Shown here: positions 42,818-52,017 of the stretch, piece by piece
Layout: the number at the start of each line of letters is the position of its first letter
How positions within the stretch are numbered: position 1 is the first letter of the stretch
From: Streptomyces sp. NBC_00236
GTDB taxonomy: Bacteria > Actinomycetota > Actinomycetes > Streptomycetales > Streptomycetaceae
DNA length: 64,000 nt
NCBI RefSeq assembly: GCF_036195045.1
Contig: NZ_CP108100.1
Span: forward strand, 2,790,001-2,854,000
Direction: 5' to 3'
Position numbers and translations under genes: made by a program
Notes under the pieces: model-generated
Database searches by the model: none
What the model saw: the letters and a program-made list of their open reading frames with translations, nothing else
What the model was told of the DNA's origin: nothing

Positions 42818-44415
42818 TCGGCACCCTGGCCCGCCTGGAGGCCGTGGAGAGCGGCCGCGCCCAGCCGATGGCCACCGTCCGCCACCGCCGTCTCGGCGAC
42901 CGGCCGCTCGTGCTCGTACCGCTGACCACCGCGGGCGAGGCCGGCGCCCCGCTCGGCGCGCTCGTCGGCACGGACCGGGACGCGCCCCGGCTGCTGGCCG
43001 TGGCCCAGCCGCGCGACCGGGACCTGCGGTTCGCGTTCCTCGCCGAGCTGGCCGAGACGGTCCTGCCGTACATCGAGTCGTACGCCGACGTGATCGAGCC
43101 CGCCGAGCGCAGCGAGACCGACCCCGGCACGGGCAAGAGGGTCAAAGTCGAGACGGAGCTGTGCACGGACGCGGCGCAGCTGATCGTGCCGAGCCGGGCC
43201 GGTATCGAGTTCATCCGGCTGCTGGGCCGCTCGATGCGGTTCCGGCGCACCGCCGAGGACGACCCGGACACCCCGTATCCGGCGCCGGCCCGGGTCCCGC
43301 TGCTGGGCCGCTGGCTGACGCACTACGGCGAGCGGGCCCGTGTGCCGGGCTCGTCGCTGCTGCTGGCGGGCACCGATCTCCTCAACCGGCACTGGGCGAC
43401 CGGCCAGTCCTCCCTGGAGGACCAGCACCTCGGCGCCCTGCTCTCCTGGATCGACCCGCCGGCGGGTGAGTCCGGTGCCGAGGCCGCGCTCCGCGCCGAA
43501 CTGGCCAGGGACGCCGGGGGCCAGCTGCTGTGCCCGCCGGCCGGGCCGGCCACCGACCCGGACTTCGACAACCGGCTGCTGGCCCCCGCGATCGAGAAGT
43601 ACGACCGGGCCCGCACCTCGCTGGCCGCCGCCGAGGACGGTCTGGCGGCCGATGCCCGGCTCGCCGAACTGACCGCGGCCGAGCGGGAGATCCGCAGACT
43701 GCTGGCCGGTGTGCTGCGGCCGACCTGGGACGCGGTGTGGCAGGGCCTGGACCTGCTGCGGGAGCTGCCCGAGGGATCGAGGGTGGAGGACCGCTGGACC
43801 CGCGACCGCTGGTCGTTCACCGGTCACCGCGACCGGGTGCGGGCCGGTGAGCCGCCGCAGCCGCGCCGGGACGACGCGGTGACGGCGGCCCGCAAGCTGG
43901 CGGCGCGGGAGACGGCGCAGGCGCAGCTGGAGGCCCAGGAGGCGCTGGACGATCCGCTGGTGCTGGCCGGGCGGCGGCTGGCGGGCGAGGCGTTCCTCGG
44001 TGAGGTGACCGCGGTGGAGATGGCGTACAGCGAGTCCAAGCGCCCCTCCCCGCGCCCGCTGGTCACGGTCCGCACGGCCGAACAGCCGCATCTGGGCGAG
44101 CGCGTGAAGGTCTACCGCTCGCTGGACGGCAAGCCGCAGACGGCCGAGTTCGCGGGCTACGGACCGACGGAGGACGGCCCATTTCCCGCGCTGGTGCTGC
44201 GGATCACCGACCGGATGGGCCGCGGCAAGGAGCCCGCCCCGGGTTCGGTGCCGGAGCCCGGTGACGTCATCGCCTGGACGCTCTTCGAGCACGACCAGCG
44301 CGGCGGCCCGCAGTTGCCGGACGCGGAGGAGACCCCGTGGACCCACGGCGGTCCGCCGGGCGGCGTGGCGGCTGCCGAGCGCCCCGATCCTGTGACCACG
44401 GAGGACCTGTTGTGA
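42808..44415 (+). CDS. uncharacterised protein between the nuclease and helicase genes
   Basis: The 535-residue protein's ATG 42808 overlaps the nuclease stop by 10 bases and its own end overlaps the helicase start (GTGA), so it is made in fixed proportion with both. It begins MSLIGTLARLEAVESGRAQP. It includes a helical middle (AAEDGLAADARLAELTAAER, ARKLAARETAQAQLEAQEAL, likely coiled coil) and ends in a small beta-rich domain (VKVYRSLDGKPQTAEFAGYG, ALVLRITDRMGRG) that could be an OB- or SH3-like fold. No enzymatic motif is visible. I suggest it is the third component of the nuclease-helicase complex. Confidence 0.8.
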   Translation: MSLIGTLARLEAVESGRAQPMATVRHRRLGDRPLVLVPLTTAGEAGAPLGALVGTDRDAPRLLAVAQPRDRDLRFAFLAELAETVLPYIESYADVIEPAERSETDPGTGKRVKVETELCTDAAQLIVPSRAGIEFIRLLGRSMRFRRTAEDDPDTPYPAPARVPLLGRWLTHYGERARVPGSSLLLAGTDLLNRHWATGQSSLEDQHLGALLSWIDPPAGESGAEAALRAELARDAGGQLLCPPAGPATDPDFDNRLLAPAIEKYDRARTSLAAAEDGLAADARLAELTAAEREIRRLLAGVLRPTWDAVWQGLDLLRELPEGSRVEDRWTRDRWSFTGHRDRVRAGEPPQPRRDDAVTAARKLAARETAQAQLEAQEALDDPLVLAGRRLAGEAFLGEVTAVEMAYSESKRPSPRPLVTVRTAEQPHLGERVKVYRSLDGKPQTAEFAGYGPTEDGPFPALVLRITDRMGRGKEPAPGSVPEPGDVIAWTLFEHDQRGGPQLPDAEETPWTHGGPPGGVAAAERPDPVTTEDLL

Positions 44416-45746
44416 CGGCCGTATTCGACCCGGGCGCGGCGGCGGGCCTGGCCACCGCCCGGATCCTGGACGACACGCTGAACGGCTCGGCCCGCGGCAT
44501 CGTGGTGGACTCCCCGCCGGGTGCGGGGAAGTCGACCCTGGTGGTGCGTGCCGCGCTGGAGCTCGCCGCGGCCGGGCGCCCGCTGATGGTGGTCGCGCAG
44601 ACGAACGCCCAGGTCGACGACCTGGTGGTGCGGCTCGCCGAGAAGGACCCCGGTCTGCCGGTCGGCCGGCTGCACAGCAACGACTCCGATCCGTACGACA
44701 AGGTGCTGGACGGCCTGGAGAACGTGCGGAAGTCGGCGAAGGCGGGGGATCTGGCCGGCCTCGACGTCGTCATCTCGACGGCGGCGAAGTGGGCCCATGT
44801 GAAGAACGTCGAGCCGTGGGGCCACGCGATCGTCGACGAGGCGTACCAGATGCGCTCGGACGCGCTGCTGGCCGTGGCCGGGCTCTTCGAGCGGGCGCTC
44901 TTCGTCGGTGATCCGGGCCAGCTGGACCCGTTCTCGATCGTCGGCGCGGACCAGTGGGCCGGACTGAGTTACGACCCGTCGGCCAGCGCGGTCACCACGC
45001 TGCTCGCACACAACCCGGAGCTGCCGCAGCACCGGCTGCCGGTCTCCTGGCGGCTGCCGGCCTCGGCGGCGCCGCTGGTGTCGGACGCGTTCTACCCGTA
45101 CACACCGTTCCGCAGCGGTACGGACCACGGCGACCGGCTGCTGTCGTTCGGCGTCGCGTCCGACGGATCGGCGGCGGACCGGGTGCTGGACGAGGCGGCG
45201 GAGTCGGGCTGGGGTCTGCTGGAGCTCCCGGCCCGCCACACCCCGCGCACCGACCCGGAGGCGGTACGGGCGGTGGCGCTGGTGGTGCGCCGGCTGCTGG
45301 ACCGGGGCGGCGCGGCGACCAGCGAGCGCTCCCCGGACCCGGCCCCGGTGACGGCGGACCGGGTCGCGGTCGGCACGGCCCATCGCGACCAGGCGGCAGC
45401 GGTGCGGGCGGCGCTCGCCGAGCTGGGGGTGACCGGGGTGGCGGTGGACACGGCGAACCGGCTCCAGGGCCGGGAGTTCGACGTCACGGTGGTGCTGCAC
45501 CCGCTGTCGGGCCGCCCGGACGCCACCGCGTTCCATCTGGAGACGGGCCGGTTGTGCGTGCTGGCCTCGCGCCACCGCCACGCCTGCATCGTGGTGTGCC
45601 GTGAGGGCGTCTCGGACCTGCTGGACGAGCACCCGTCGACGGAGCCGGTCCAGCTGGGCGTGACCGTGAAGTTTCCGGACGGCTGGGAGGCCAACCACGC
45701 CGTGCTGGCCCACCTCGCGGAACACCGGGTGCGCTGGGGACGTTGA
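44412..45746 (+). CDS. SF1 (Dna2/UPF1-like) DNA helicase
   Basis: The 444-residue protein starts at GTG 44412 and has ordered SF1B motifs: I DSPPGAGKSTLVVRAAL (about 34-50), Ia VVAQTNAQVDDLV, II AIVDEAYQM, III VGDPGQLDPF, IV HRLPVSWRLP, V VDTANRLQGREFDVTVV and VI CVLASRHRHACIV. It would translocate on DNA with ATP. Eukaryotic Dna2 fuses a Cas4-like nuclease and such a helicase; here the parts are separate genes with an additional subunit. Adjacent genes do not point to phage or mobile elements. I take it as a repair or end-resection helicase, with anti-phage defence as an alternative. Confidence 0.9.
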   Translation: MTAVFDPGAAAGLATARILDDTLNGSARGIVVDSPPGAGKSTLVVRAALELAAAGRPLMVVAQTNAQVDDLVVRLAEKDPGLPVGRLHSNDSDPYDKVLDGLENVRKSAKAGDLAGLDVVISTAAKWAHVKNVEPWGHAIVDEAYQMRSDALLAVAGLFERALFVGDPGQLDPFSIVGADQWAGLSYDPSASAVTTLLAHNPELPQHRLPVSWRLPASAAPLVSDAFYPYTPFRSGTDHGDRLLSFGVASDGSAADRVLDEAAESGWGLLELPARHTPRTDPEAVRAVALVVRRLLDRGGAATSERSPDPAPVTADRVAVGTAHRDQAAAVRAALAELGVTGVAVDTANRLQGREFDVTVVLHPLSGRPDATAFHLETGRLCVLASRHRHACIVVCREGVSDLLDEHPSTEPVQLGVTVKFPDGWEANHAVLAHLAEHRVRWGR

Positions 45747-45866
45747 CGGCGGGGGCGTGCGGGGGGCACGACGGATCGCGGCCGGACCCGCGCGCACCCC
45801 TGAAAGCGCCCTTGCGGCGGGCTGGACAATGGAGGGTGGCCGCCGGGCCCACCGAGGAGGAACCAC

Positions 45867-46208
45867 ATGGCACAACCCGAGCCGAACGAGCAGCAGCGGC
45901 TGCGCCCCGCACCCCTGCTCTTCGAGCCGTCGGCGGCGGTCGCCGATCCTGAGCACTTCTTCGACCTGGAGTCGTTGGAGGATCCGAAGGAACTGCTGAG
46001 CCGCGCCACCGAGCTGACACTGGCCTTCCGCGCCGCGACGGACCGGGCGGTCGAGTTCCAGGCGATCGCGGCGGCGCAGCTGGCGGATCCCCGGCGGTTC
46101 GACCGGCTGACGACCGCGGACATCGCGCAGCGGGCGGAGTGGACCGAGGACTACGCGGTGAAGATGGTCGAGTTCGGCCGCAGCCTGCTGAACGAGCCGA
46201 GGCCCTGA
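45867..46208 (+). CDS. small conserved helical protein of unknown function
   Basis: ATG 45867 has a very good ribosome site (CGAGGAGGAACCAC). The 113 residues are acidic and helical: a disordered N terminus, then FDLESLEDPKELLSRATELTL, RAATDRAVEFQAIAAAQLAD and TTADIAQRAEWTEDYAVKM. No motif is recognised. It lies 120 bases after the helicase gene and may be transcribed with it or separately. Confidence 0.78.
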   Translation: MAQPEPNEQQRLRPAPLLFEPSAAVADPEHFFDLESLEDPKELLSRATELTLAFRAATDRAVEFQAIAAAQLADPRRFDRLTTADIAQRAEWTEDYAVKMVEFGRSLLNEPRP

Positions 46209-46353
46209 CGCCCGGACGGGGCCGGGCCCCGACCCCCAGGACAGGCCGGGTCCCGACCCACGGACGATGCGGCCCCGCCGCCCGGACCGGCCCGGCCCTG
46301 ACGCCGCGTCGCGGTCCGCCCGGCGGGCCCCTCGATCACTCCGGGTACAACCG

Positions 46354-46367
46354 TTGGCATATGCCAG
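46354..46367. promoter_or_regulatory. TGGCATATGCCA palindrome upstream of the prim-pol gene
   Basis: TTGGCATATGCCAG contains a perfect 12-bp dyad (46355-46366), 90 bases before the prim-pol start. An identical core occurs at 57357-57370 before an IclR gene. Reads as an operator for a dimeric regulator. Confidence 0.55.
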
Positions 46368-46456
46368 GTGCGCAAGATACTCCTCACCACCCCGACCTGT
46401 CCCGATTTCCGACAACTCTCGGAATCCGGGTGATCACTCCGGGTAGACCTGTGCAC

Positions 46457-47176
46457 ATGACCGCATGGCTGCCAGACGAAACGACCCTGCATCACGGCAA
46501 CGGCCCCCACCACCACACCAGTGAGGGCGCCGACATCTTCGCTGTCCTGCGCGAGCAGGCCGGGAACCAGGCGGCCCAGGTGACCGCGGCCGGCGCCGCC
46601 TGGCTGGCCGGGGCGGCGGCGTATCCGCGCAGCACCCTGGCCCAGTGGGAGTCGCACCCCTCCGCGCCCGGCGTCCTGCCGTGCGGTTCCGCCTTCGACG
46701 TGGTGAACGTGCCCACGCTGTTCGGGCGGCGCATGCTGGAGCACCTGTGGGCCGACGGCCCGGGCTCCGGCCCGGTCGCCACGCACCGCGGCCGGATGCT
46801 GCTGTTCGCCTCCCCCGGCACCGCCCAGCGCCTGCCCTCGCTGCTGGACTGGGAGGAGTGGGGATCCGGTCCGGGAACGCGGTCGGTCGAGGACCCGCCG
46901 GAGCCTCAGGACGGCGGCCCGAGAGTGCCCCCGCTGCTCTGCCACGGCGCCGGCGACGCGGTGACGGTCCCGCCGCTGACCTGCGGCCCGTCCGCTTCCG
47001 GGCCCCGTTGGGTGGTCGCCCCCGACACCCGCAACCCGTGGCTCCCGGGGCCGGACGTCCTGCTCTGGGCCTGTGTCCGGGTGGCCCGGTCGGTGCCGTC
47101 TCCGGCGCCTCGGATTTCGATTTTTCCTCCCACGGATCAGGGTGCTAAGGTCTACGACGTCAGCAGGCGCCGCTAG
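46457..47176 (+). CDS. bifunctional DNA primase/polymerase-domain protein (small)
   Basis: The 239-residue protein resembles the N-terminal prim-pol domain family of actinomycetes: AAGAAWLAGAAAYPRSTLAQW, SAPGVLPCGSAFDVVNVPTL and GPVATHRGRMLLFASPG. A full catalytic Asp-x-Asp set is not evident, so it may be inactive or regulatory. No ribosome site is seen before ATG 46457. The stop codon (47174-47176) lies inside the tRNA-Lys gene, so its mRNA would overlap tRNA processing. The last ~30 residues may be an artefact of read-through into tRNA DNA. Confidence 0.65.
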   Translation: MTAWLPDETTLHHGNGPHHHTSEGADIFAVLREQAGNQAAQVTAAGAAWLAGAAAYPRSTLAQWESHPSAPGVLPCGSAFDVVNVPTLFGRRMLEHLWADGPGSGPVATHRGRMLLFASPGTAQRLPSLLDWEEWGSGPGTRSVEDPPEPQDGGPRVPPLLCHGAGDAVTVPPLTCGPSASGPRWVVAPDTRNPWLPGPDVLLWACVRVARSVPSPAPRISIFPPTDQGAKVYDVSRRR

Positions 47177-47240
47177 CTCAGTTGGTTAGAGCAGCTGACT
47201 CTTAATCAGCGGGTCCGGGGTTCGAGTCCCTGGCGGCGCA
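47167..47240 (+). tRNA. tRNA-Lys (CTT anticodon), copy 1
   Basis: 74 bases with acceptor GCGCCGC/GCGGCGC, D-arm AGCTCAGTTGGTTAGAGCA, anticodon loop CTCTTAA (anticodon CTT) and T-arm GGTTCGAGTCC. CCA is not encoded. It is identical to the copy at 59175-59248. Confidence 0.98.
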
Positions 47241-47246
47241 CAGACG

Positions 47247-47282
47247 GAAGAAGCCCCCTCGCGAGAGCGAGGGGGCTTCTTC
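47247..47282 (+). terminator. terminator after tRNA-Lys copy 1
   Basis: Perfect 16-bp stem (47247-47262 with 47267-47282) with a GAGA tetraloop. It also separates the tRNA from the convergent metalloprotease gene, so it can stop transcription from both sides. Confidence 0.9.
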
Positions 47283-47299
47283 GTTGTCACCCACCGCGC

Positions 47300-48541
47300 T
47301 CACGTCCCCGTGGTGATCCGGACCGTCCACGCGCCCGAAGGCGTCCGGTCGGCGACCTCGACCGTGGTGTGCCCGCCGGGCACGGAGTAGGTCTCGCCGA
47401 CCCTCAGCGGGGCGTCCGCGAGCGGCGGGTAGACGGAGCGGTCCCAGCAGGCGTCGGTGTCGGGGTGGGTGTCGAGGACATCGACCGGGCCGCCGCCCGA
47501 GGCCGTCCCGTTGCGGATCCGGTAGAGCAGGACGCCCTCGGTGCAGGTGGCGCTGTCGTTGCCGGTGGCACTGCGGGCCTCGATGGCCACGGCACTGCCC
47601 TCGCCGGTCCTGATCACGGCCAGCCGGGTCCCGATGGACGCGCCGGGCACGGGTACGGCGGCCATCGGCTCCAGGGTGACGACCCGGTCGCTCTGGATGC
47701 AGGTCACCTGCCGGTCGTCGAGCCACCCCAGCTTCCACTTGTGCCAGCCGAAGAGGTCCGGCGCGAGACCGAACTGGCTGCCCATGACGTCCCAGTCGCC
47801 GACGTACGTGTCCCAGTCACCCTTGCCGTCCGAGGGCCGGTGGTAGAGGTCGGCCAGGTCGAAGACGTGTCCGGTCTCGTGGGCGAGGACGTTGTGGTCG
47901 GGCGGGTGCTGTTCGAAGACGGTGACGACGCGCCTGATGTCCTTGCCGTCGGCGTGCAGCGGGCGGTCGAAGTTGACGACCTTGGTGGCGTCGGAGTCGA
48001 CACCCGGGGCGTCGGGGTCGGCGACCAGGTAGACGATGTCGTACTTCGAGAAGTCGACGGTGGGGTCGGCCGCGTCGATCGCGTCGCGCAGATAGGCACT
48101 GCGCCGGTCGTTGTCCCAGTCGCGCTGTATCCCGTACCAGACCGATGGCTCGGGCATCCGGATCCACTGGCGCTGGGGGTGCGGGCGCAGGGTGAACTTT
48201 CCGTACGAGGCGCGCTGGAAGAACCGGGTGGTGGCGGGGAAGTGGTCGGCGGCGAGTTCGGCGGGAGTGGTGACGGGCCGGGCGTCGGGGAAGGAGAGGA
48301 AGACCATGACCGCGTCGAGGGTGTGGTCGGGGCGCGGATAGGCACCGTTCCAGCTGTCCACGCCGAGCGAGTGGTGGACGTCGGTCCGGGGCAGCGCGCA
48401 GGGGGCCGCCTCTCCGGAGGCGGCCACGGCGGGGCCCGCGACCAGAGAGGTGGCGGCGAGTGCGAGGAGGGAGATCAGTCCGGCGGCCACCGCGCGGGGG
48501 CTGGGTCTCTCCACCCCTCCGGGCCCTTGCTGACGCGGCAC
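47300..48541 (-). CDS. secreted M6-like zinc metalloprotease
   Basis: The 413-residue protein starts at GTG 48541 with GGAGG seven bases upstream. A signal peptide (about 1-40, ending AGPAVAASG) is followed by a catalytic domain with the zinc motif HETGH in NVLAHETGHVFDLADLYH and the downstream GDWDVMGSQFG Met-turn. A C-terminal beta domain (about 270-413) includes VAIEARSATGND. The layout is that of immune inhibitor A-like M6 peptidases. Together with the chitin enzymes it contributes to the secreted hydrolase set. The divergent 392-base region to cdgA holds no gene. Confidence 0.9.
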   Translation of the reverse strand: MPRQQGPGGVERPSPRAVAAGLISLLALAATSLVAGPAVAASGEAAPCALPRTDVHHSLGVDSWNGAYPRPDHTLDAVMVFLSFPDARPVTTPAELAADHFPATTRFFQRASYGKFTLRPHPQRQWIRMPEPSVWYGIQRDWDNDRRSAYLRDAIDAADPTVDFSKYDIVYLVADPDAPGVDSDATKVVNFDRPLHADGKDIRRVVTVFEQHPPDHNVLAHETGHVFDLADLYHRPSDGKGDWDTYVGDWDVMGSQFGLAPDLFGWHKWKLGWLDDRQVTCIQSDRVVTLEPMAAVPVPGASIGTRLAVIRTGEGSAVAIEARSATGNDSATCTEGVLLYRIRNGTASGGGPVDVLDTHPDTDACWDRSVYPPLADAPLRVGETYSVPGGHTTVEVADRTPSGAWTVRITTGT

Positions 48542-48933
48542 ATCTACCTCCGGTGCGGGGTGCGGGCTCCAGGACCCTCCTGACCACCTTGTGGCGTTTC
48601 GTGAGGTACGTCCTGTTGGGCTGCACCACTCGGGTCAGCGACCGGACCGCGGCACTGGTTTCACGGACAGTCACAATCGATCACCGAAGCATCGGGACAG
48701 ACCAGAACCGCGCACAAAAGATCAGTCGAGGGCAAACCGGGTCACCCCGCGAATGGCTCAAGCACGGCGGACGCGAGGTCGTTGTCCGTCGGGGCGCTGG
48801 AACGGCCGAGGCGCCAGCCTCTATGCTTCACCTCGTTATCCTGCGCGGTTCCCGCCCCTGACGACGGCGCTCCACGCGGCGGGCCAGTGCGACCAGAGGC
48901 GTCCGGGACAGAACTGCACGGCGGGAGCGAACG

Positions 48934-50799
48934 GTGAGCGGAACCTCCGAAGGGCCCAGGCCCGCGGCAGGCACAGCAGCCCCTTCCCCACCGCAGGCCC
49001 TCACGGAACGTGACGACATGTGGCCGTCCGCCGGATCGCCGTCCGATCTGCACGACTACCGGGCCGCGTTCAGGGCCGCCACCCTTCCGATGGCCGTCGT
49101 CGACCACGAGGGCCTGATCGTCACCGCCAACGAGGCCCTGGCGGCGCTGACCGGTGTCGGCGCGGCGGCGCTGACCGCCCAGTCCGCATCCGACCTGGTC
49201 GATCTCGCCGCGGACGGCCGCACCTGGCACGCGTACCGCGAGGTGCTGCACGGCCGGCGCTCCCGCTTCCGCTGCACCCGCAGGCTCAAGCACCCCGACG
49301 GGCGCTCGCTGTGGGCCGAGATCACCGTCGTGCCGATGCCCGCGGCTCCCGAGCGGGACGCCGGAGCCGCGCCCCGCCAGATGCTGCTCTCCGTCGCCGA
49401 CGTCAGCGACCGGCGCGAGCTCCAGAAGCGGCTGCGCCATCTCCAGATGCACGACCCGGTGACCCGGCTGCCCAACCGGACGCTGTTCTTCGAGCGGCTC
49501 TCGGCGGTCCTGGAGACGGCTCCGTACCAGGACGACAGCATGCCCGGACGGGGCCGGATCGGACTCGTCTACCTCGATCTGGACGGCTTCAAGGCCGTCA
49601 ACGACACCCTGGGCCACCGGGTCGGCGACCGGCTGCTGGCCGCCGTCGCCGCCCGGCTCACGGACTGCGCCGAGCAGGAGGGCCCGCATCCCACGGGCGC
49701 TCATCTGGTGGCGCGCCTGGGCGGGGACGAGTTCGCGATCCTGGTCGAGGAGTCCACCGGTACGCAGCAGCTGACCGATCTCGCCCGCACGGTGCTCGCC
49801 GCGCTGCAGCAGCCCTTCGACCTGGCCGGTCAGCGGCTCTCGGTGTCGGCGTCGATCGGCGTGGTGGAGCGGCCCGTCGCGGGCACCTCGGCCACGGGTC
49901 TGATGCAGGCGGCGGACACGACGCTGTACTGGGCGAAGGCGGACGGCAAGGCCCGCTGGACCCTCTTCGACCCCGAACGCAACGCGCACCGGATGACCCG
50001 GCAGGCCCTGTCGTCCAACCTCCGCCCGGCGGTCGAGCGCGGCGAGTTCACCATCGAGTACCAGCCGTTGGTCTGCATGGCAGACGGCGTCGTACGGGGG
50101 GTGGAGGCGCTGGTGCGCTGGAACCACCCGCAGTTCGGCATGCTCTCGCCGAATCGGTTCGTCGCGATCGCCGAGGAGGACGGCTCGATCGTGCAGCTCG
50201 GCCGCTGGGTGCTGCGGGCGGCGTGCCGGCAGGCCAGACGGTGGCAGCTGGACCACCCGGACGAGCCGCCGCTGTTCATCAGCGTCAACGTGGCCGTACG
50301 CCAGGTCTGGGACTCCGACCTGGTCACCGATGTCGCGGAGATCCTCGCGGAGACCGGCCTGGACCCGGCGCTGCTGCAACTTGAGCTGACCGAGTCCGCG
50401 GTGATGGGGTCGGCGGGCCGCCCGCTCCAGGCCCTCCAGGCGCTCAGCGACATGGGCGTCCGGATCGCCATCGACGACTTCGGGACCGGCTACTCCAACC
50501 TCGCCTATCTGAGCCGCCTGCCGGTCTCCGTCCTGAAGCTGGACGGCGCCTTCGTGCGCGGTTTCCGGTACGAGGACGGCACGCATCCCAGTCCCGCCGA
50601 CGAGACGATCGTCGAGGCCATGGTCCAGCTGGCCCACCGCCTGGGCCTGACCGTCACCGCGGAGTGCGTGGAGACGGCCGGCCAGGCGGAGCGGCTGCGC
50701 CGGATCGGCTGCGACACCGGGCAGGGCTGGCTCTACTCCCGCGCGGTAGCCCCGGAACGCATCGCGGAACTGCTCGGGGCCCGGGCCCTGAAGACCTGA
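48934..50799 (+). CDS. cdgA: CdgA, PAS-GGDEF-EAL cyclic-di-GMP enzyme
   Basis: A 621-residue cytoplasmic protein. PAS domain (about 40-160), GGDEF domain with intact ARLGGDEFAILVEE (Gly263 onward), and EAL domain with GVEALVRWNHP (Glu391), NVAVRQ, ELTESAV and DDFGTGYSNLAYL. Both domains look catalytically complete, so it may both make and degrade c-di-GMP. c-di-GMP blocks sporulation via BldD in Streptomyces. Synteny with S. coelicolor SCO2817 (CdgA) supports the name. Start GTG 48934 follows CGGGAGCGAAC. orn, the pGpG-degrading enzyme, is also in this window. Confidence 0.92.
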   Translation: MSGTSEGPRPAAGTAAPSPPQALTERDDMWPSAGSPSDLHDYRAAFRAATLPMAVVDHEGLIVTANEALAALTGVGAAALTAQSASDLVDLAADGRTWHAYREVLHGRRSRFRCTRRLKHPDGRSLWAEITVVPMPAAPERDAGAAPRQMLLSVADVSDRRELQKRLRHLQMHDPVTRLPNRTLFFERLSAVLETAPYQDDSMPGRGRIGLVYLDLDGFKAVNDTLGHRVGDRLLAAVAARLTDCAEQEGPHPTGAHLVARLGGDEFAILVEESTGTQQLTDLARTVLAALQQPFDLAGQRLSVSASIGVVERPVAGTSATGLMQAADTTLYWAKADGKARWTLFDPERNAHRMTRQALSSNLRPAVERGEFTIEYQPLVCMADGVVRGVEALVRWNHPQFGMLSPNRFVAIAEEDGSIVQLGRWVLRAACRQARRWQLDHPDEPPLFISVNVAVRQVWDSDLVTDVAEILAETGLDPALLQLELTESAVMGSAGRPLQALQALSDMGVRIAIDDFGTGYSNLAYLSRLPVSVLKLDGAFVRGFRYEDGTHPSPADETIVEAMVQLAHRLGLTVTAECVETAGQAERLRRIGCDTGQGWLYSRAVAPERIAELLGARALKT

Positions 50800-50815
50800 G
50801 CGGGCCCGGAGTCCC

Positions 50816-51913
50816 TCAGAGCGTCGGCAGGCCGTACGCGTCCGCGATGAGGCCGTAGCTGCGCAGCCGGGCCTCGCCGCCGTGGGCGTTGGCGGTGATC
50901 ATCAGTTCGTCGGCGCCGGTGCGCTTGGCCAGGTCGTCGAGGCCGGTGCGGACCTCGTCCGCGGTGCCGTGGACGATGTTGACGAGCCAGCTGTCGACGA
51001 ACTCCCGCTCCATCGGGGTGAAGGCGTACGCCTCCGCCTCCTCGGGCGTCGGCACCAGGCCGGGGCGGCCGGAACGCAGGCGGAGCATCGACAGCGCGCC
51101 CGTCAGCACCTGGCGGCGGGCCTCCCGCTCGTCGTCGGCGGCCAGGGCGGCCACACCGATCAGGGCGTACGGGGCGTCCAGCACGGCGGACGGCTTGAAG
51201 GACTCGCGGTACAGCTCCAGGGCCGGGATGGTGTTCTGGGCCGAGAAGTGGTGGGCGAAGGCGAAGGGCAGGCCGAGCATGCCGGCCAGCCGGGCGCTGA
51301 ATCCGGAGGAGCCGAGCAGCCACAGCGGCGGGCGGCCCGGGGACTGGACGCCGCCCTCGGAGGTGGCCTGGACGGGGCCGGGGACCGCGTGGATGCGGGC
51401 GTAGGGGTGGCCGTCGGGGAAGTCGTCGTCCAGGAACCGCGTGAGCTCCATGAGCTGCTGCGGGAAGTCGTCCGCGCCCTCGTTGAGCCGCTCGGTGCGG
51501 CGCAGGGCGGCAGCGGTGGCGCCGTCGGTGCCGGGTGCGCGGCCGAGACCGAGGTCGACGCGGCCGGGGGCCATGGCCTCCAGGGTGCCGAACTGCTCGG
51601 CGATGACGAGCGGGGCGTGGTTGGGCAGCATGACGCCGCCGGAGCCGAGCCGGATGCGTTCGGTGTGGGCGGCCGTGTGGGCCAGGATCACGGCCGGCGA
51701 GGACGAGGCGACGCCGGGCATGGAGTGGTGCTCGGCGACCCAGTAGCGGTGGAAGCCGCGGCGTTCGGCGAGCTGGGCGATCTCGACACCGGTGCGCAGG
51801 GCCTGGGTCGCGGTGCGGCCCTGGCCCACGGTGACGAGGTCAAGCACCGAGAGGGGCACGGGTGCCGTCCCCTCCGCCTTGCCACGGATCTCGTCGCCTC
51901 GAATCTCGTCCAC
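50816..51913 (-). CDS. LLM-class flavin-dependent oxidoreductase
   Basis: A 365-residue luciferase-like monooxygenase. Family sequences include LSVLDLVTVGQGRTATQAL, RYWVAEHHSMPGVASSSPAV, RIRLGSGGVMLPNHAPLVIAE and VDLGLGRAPGTD, marking the YhbW/MsnO8-like group. It would use FMNH2 or F420 and oxygen on an unknown substrate. GTG 51913 follows AGAGGCCAGGAC. It is convergent with cdgA, with only 16 bases between stops. Confidence 0.93.
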   Translation of the reverse strand: MDEIRGDEIRGKAEGTAPVPLSVLDLVTVGQGRTATQALRTGVEIAQLAERRGFHRYWVAEHHSMPGVASSSPAVILAHTAAHTERIRLGSGGVMLPNHAPLVIAEQFGTLEAMAPGRVDLGLGRAPGTDGATAAALRRTERLNEGADDFPQQLMELTRFLDDDFPDGHPYARIHAVPGPVQATSEGGVQSPGRPPLWLLGSSGFSARLAGMLGLPFAFAHHFSAQNTIPALELYRESFKPSAVLDAPYALIGVAALAADDEREARRQVLTGALSMLRLRSGRPGLVPTPEEAEAYAFTPMEREFVDSWLVNIVHGTADEVRTGLDDLAKRTGADELMITANAHGGEARLRSYGLIADAYGLPTL

Positions 51914-52017
51914 GTCCTGGCCTCTCCGGTGGTGCGTCTGGTCCGGAGCTGTGCAACAGGAGGTTGGCTCCGCTTATTCCCGGCCGCTCGTTCCGCTCAC
52001 CGCCCGGGAAGCCCGGT

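Noticed and set aside
46457..47240. Integrative element (AICE) judged from a prim-pol gene beside a tRNA
   Set aside because: No integrase, excisionase, transfer or replication genes and no duplicated attachment sequence other than the second complete tRNA copy; the surrounding genes are ordinary chromosomal genes.
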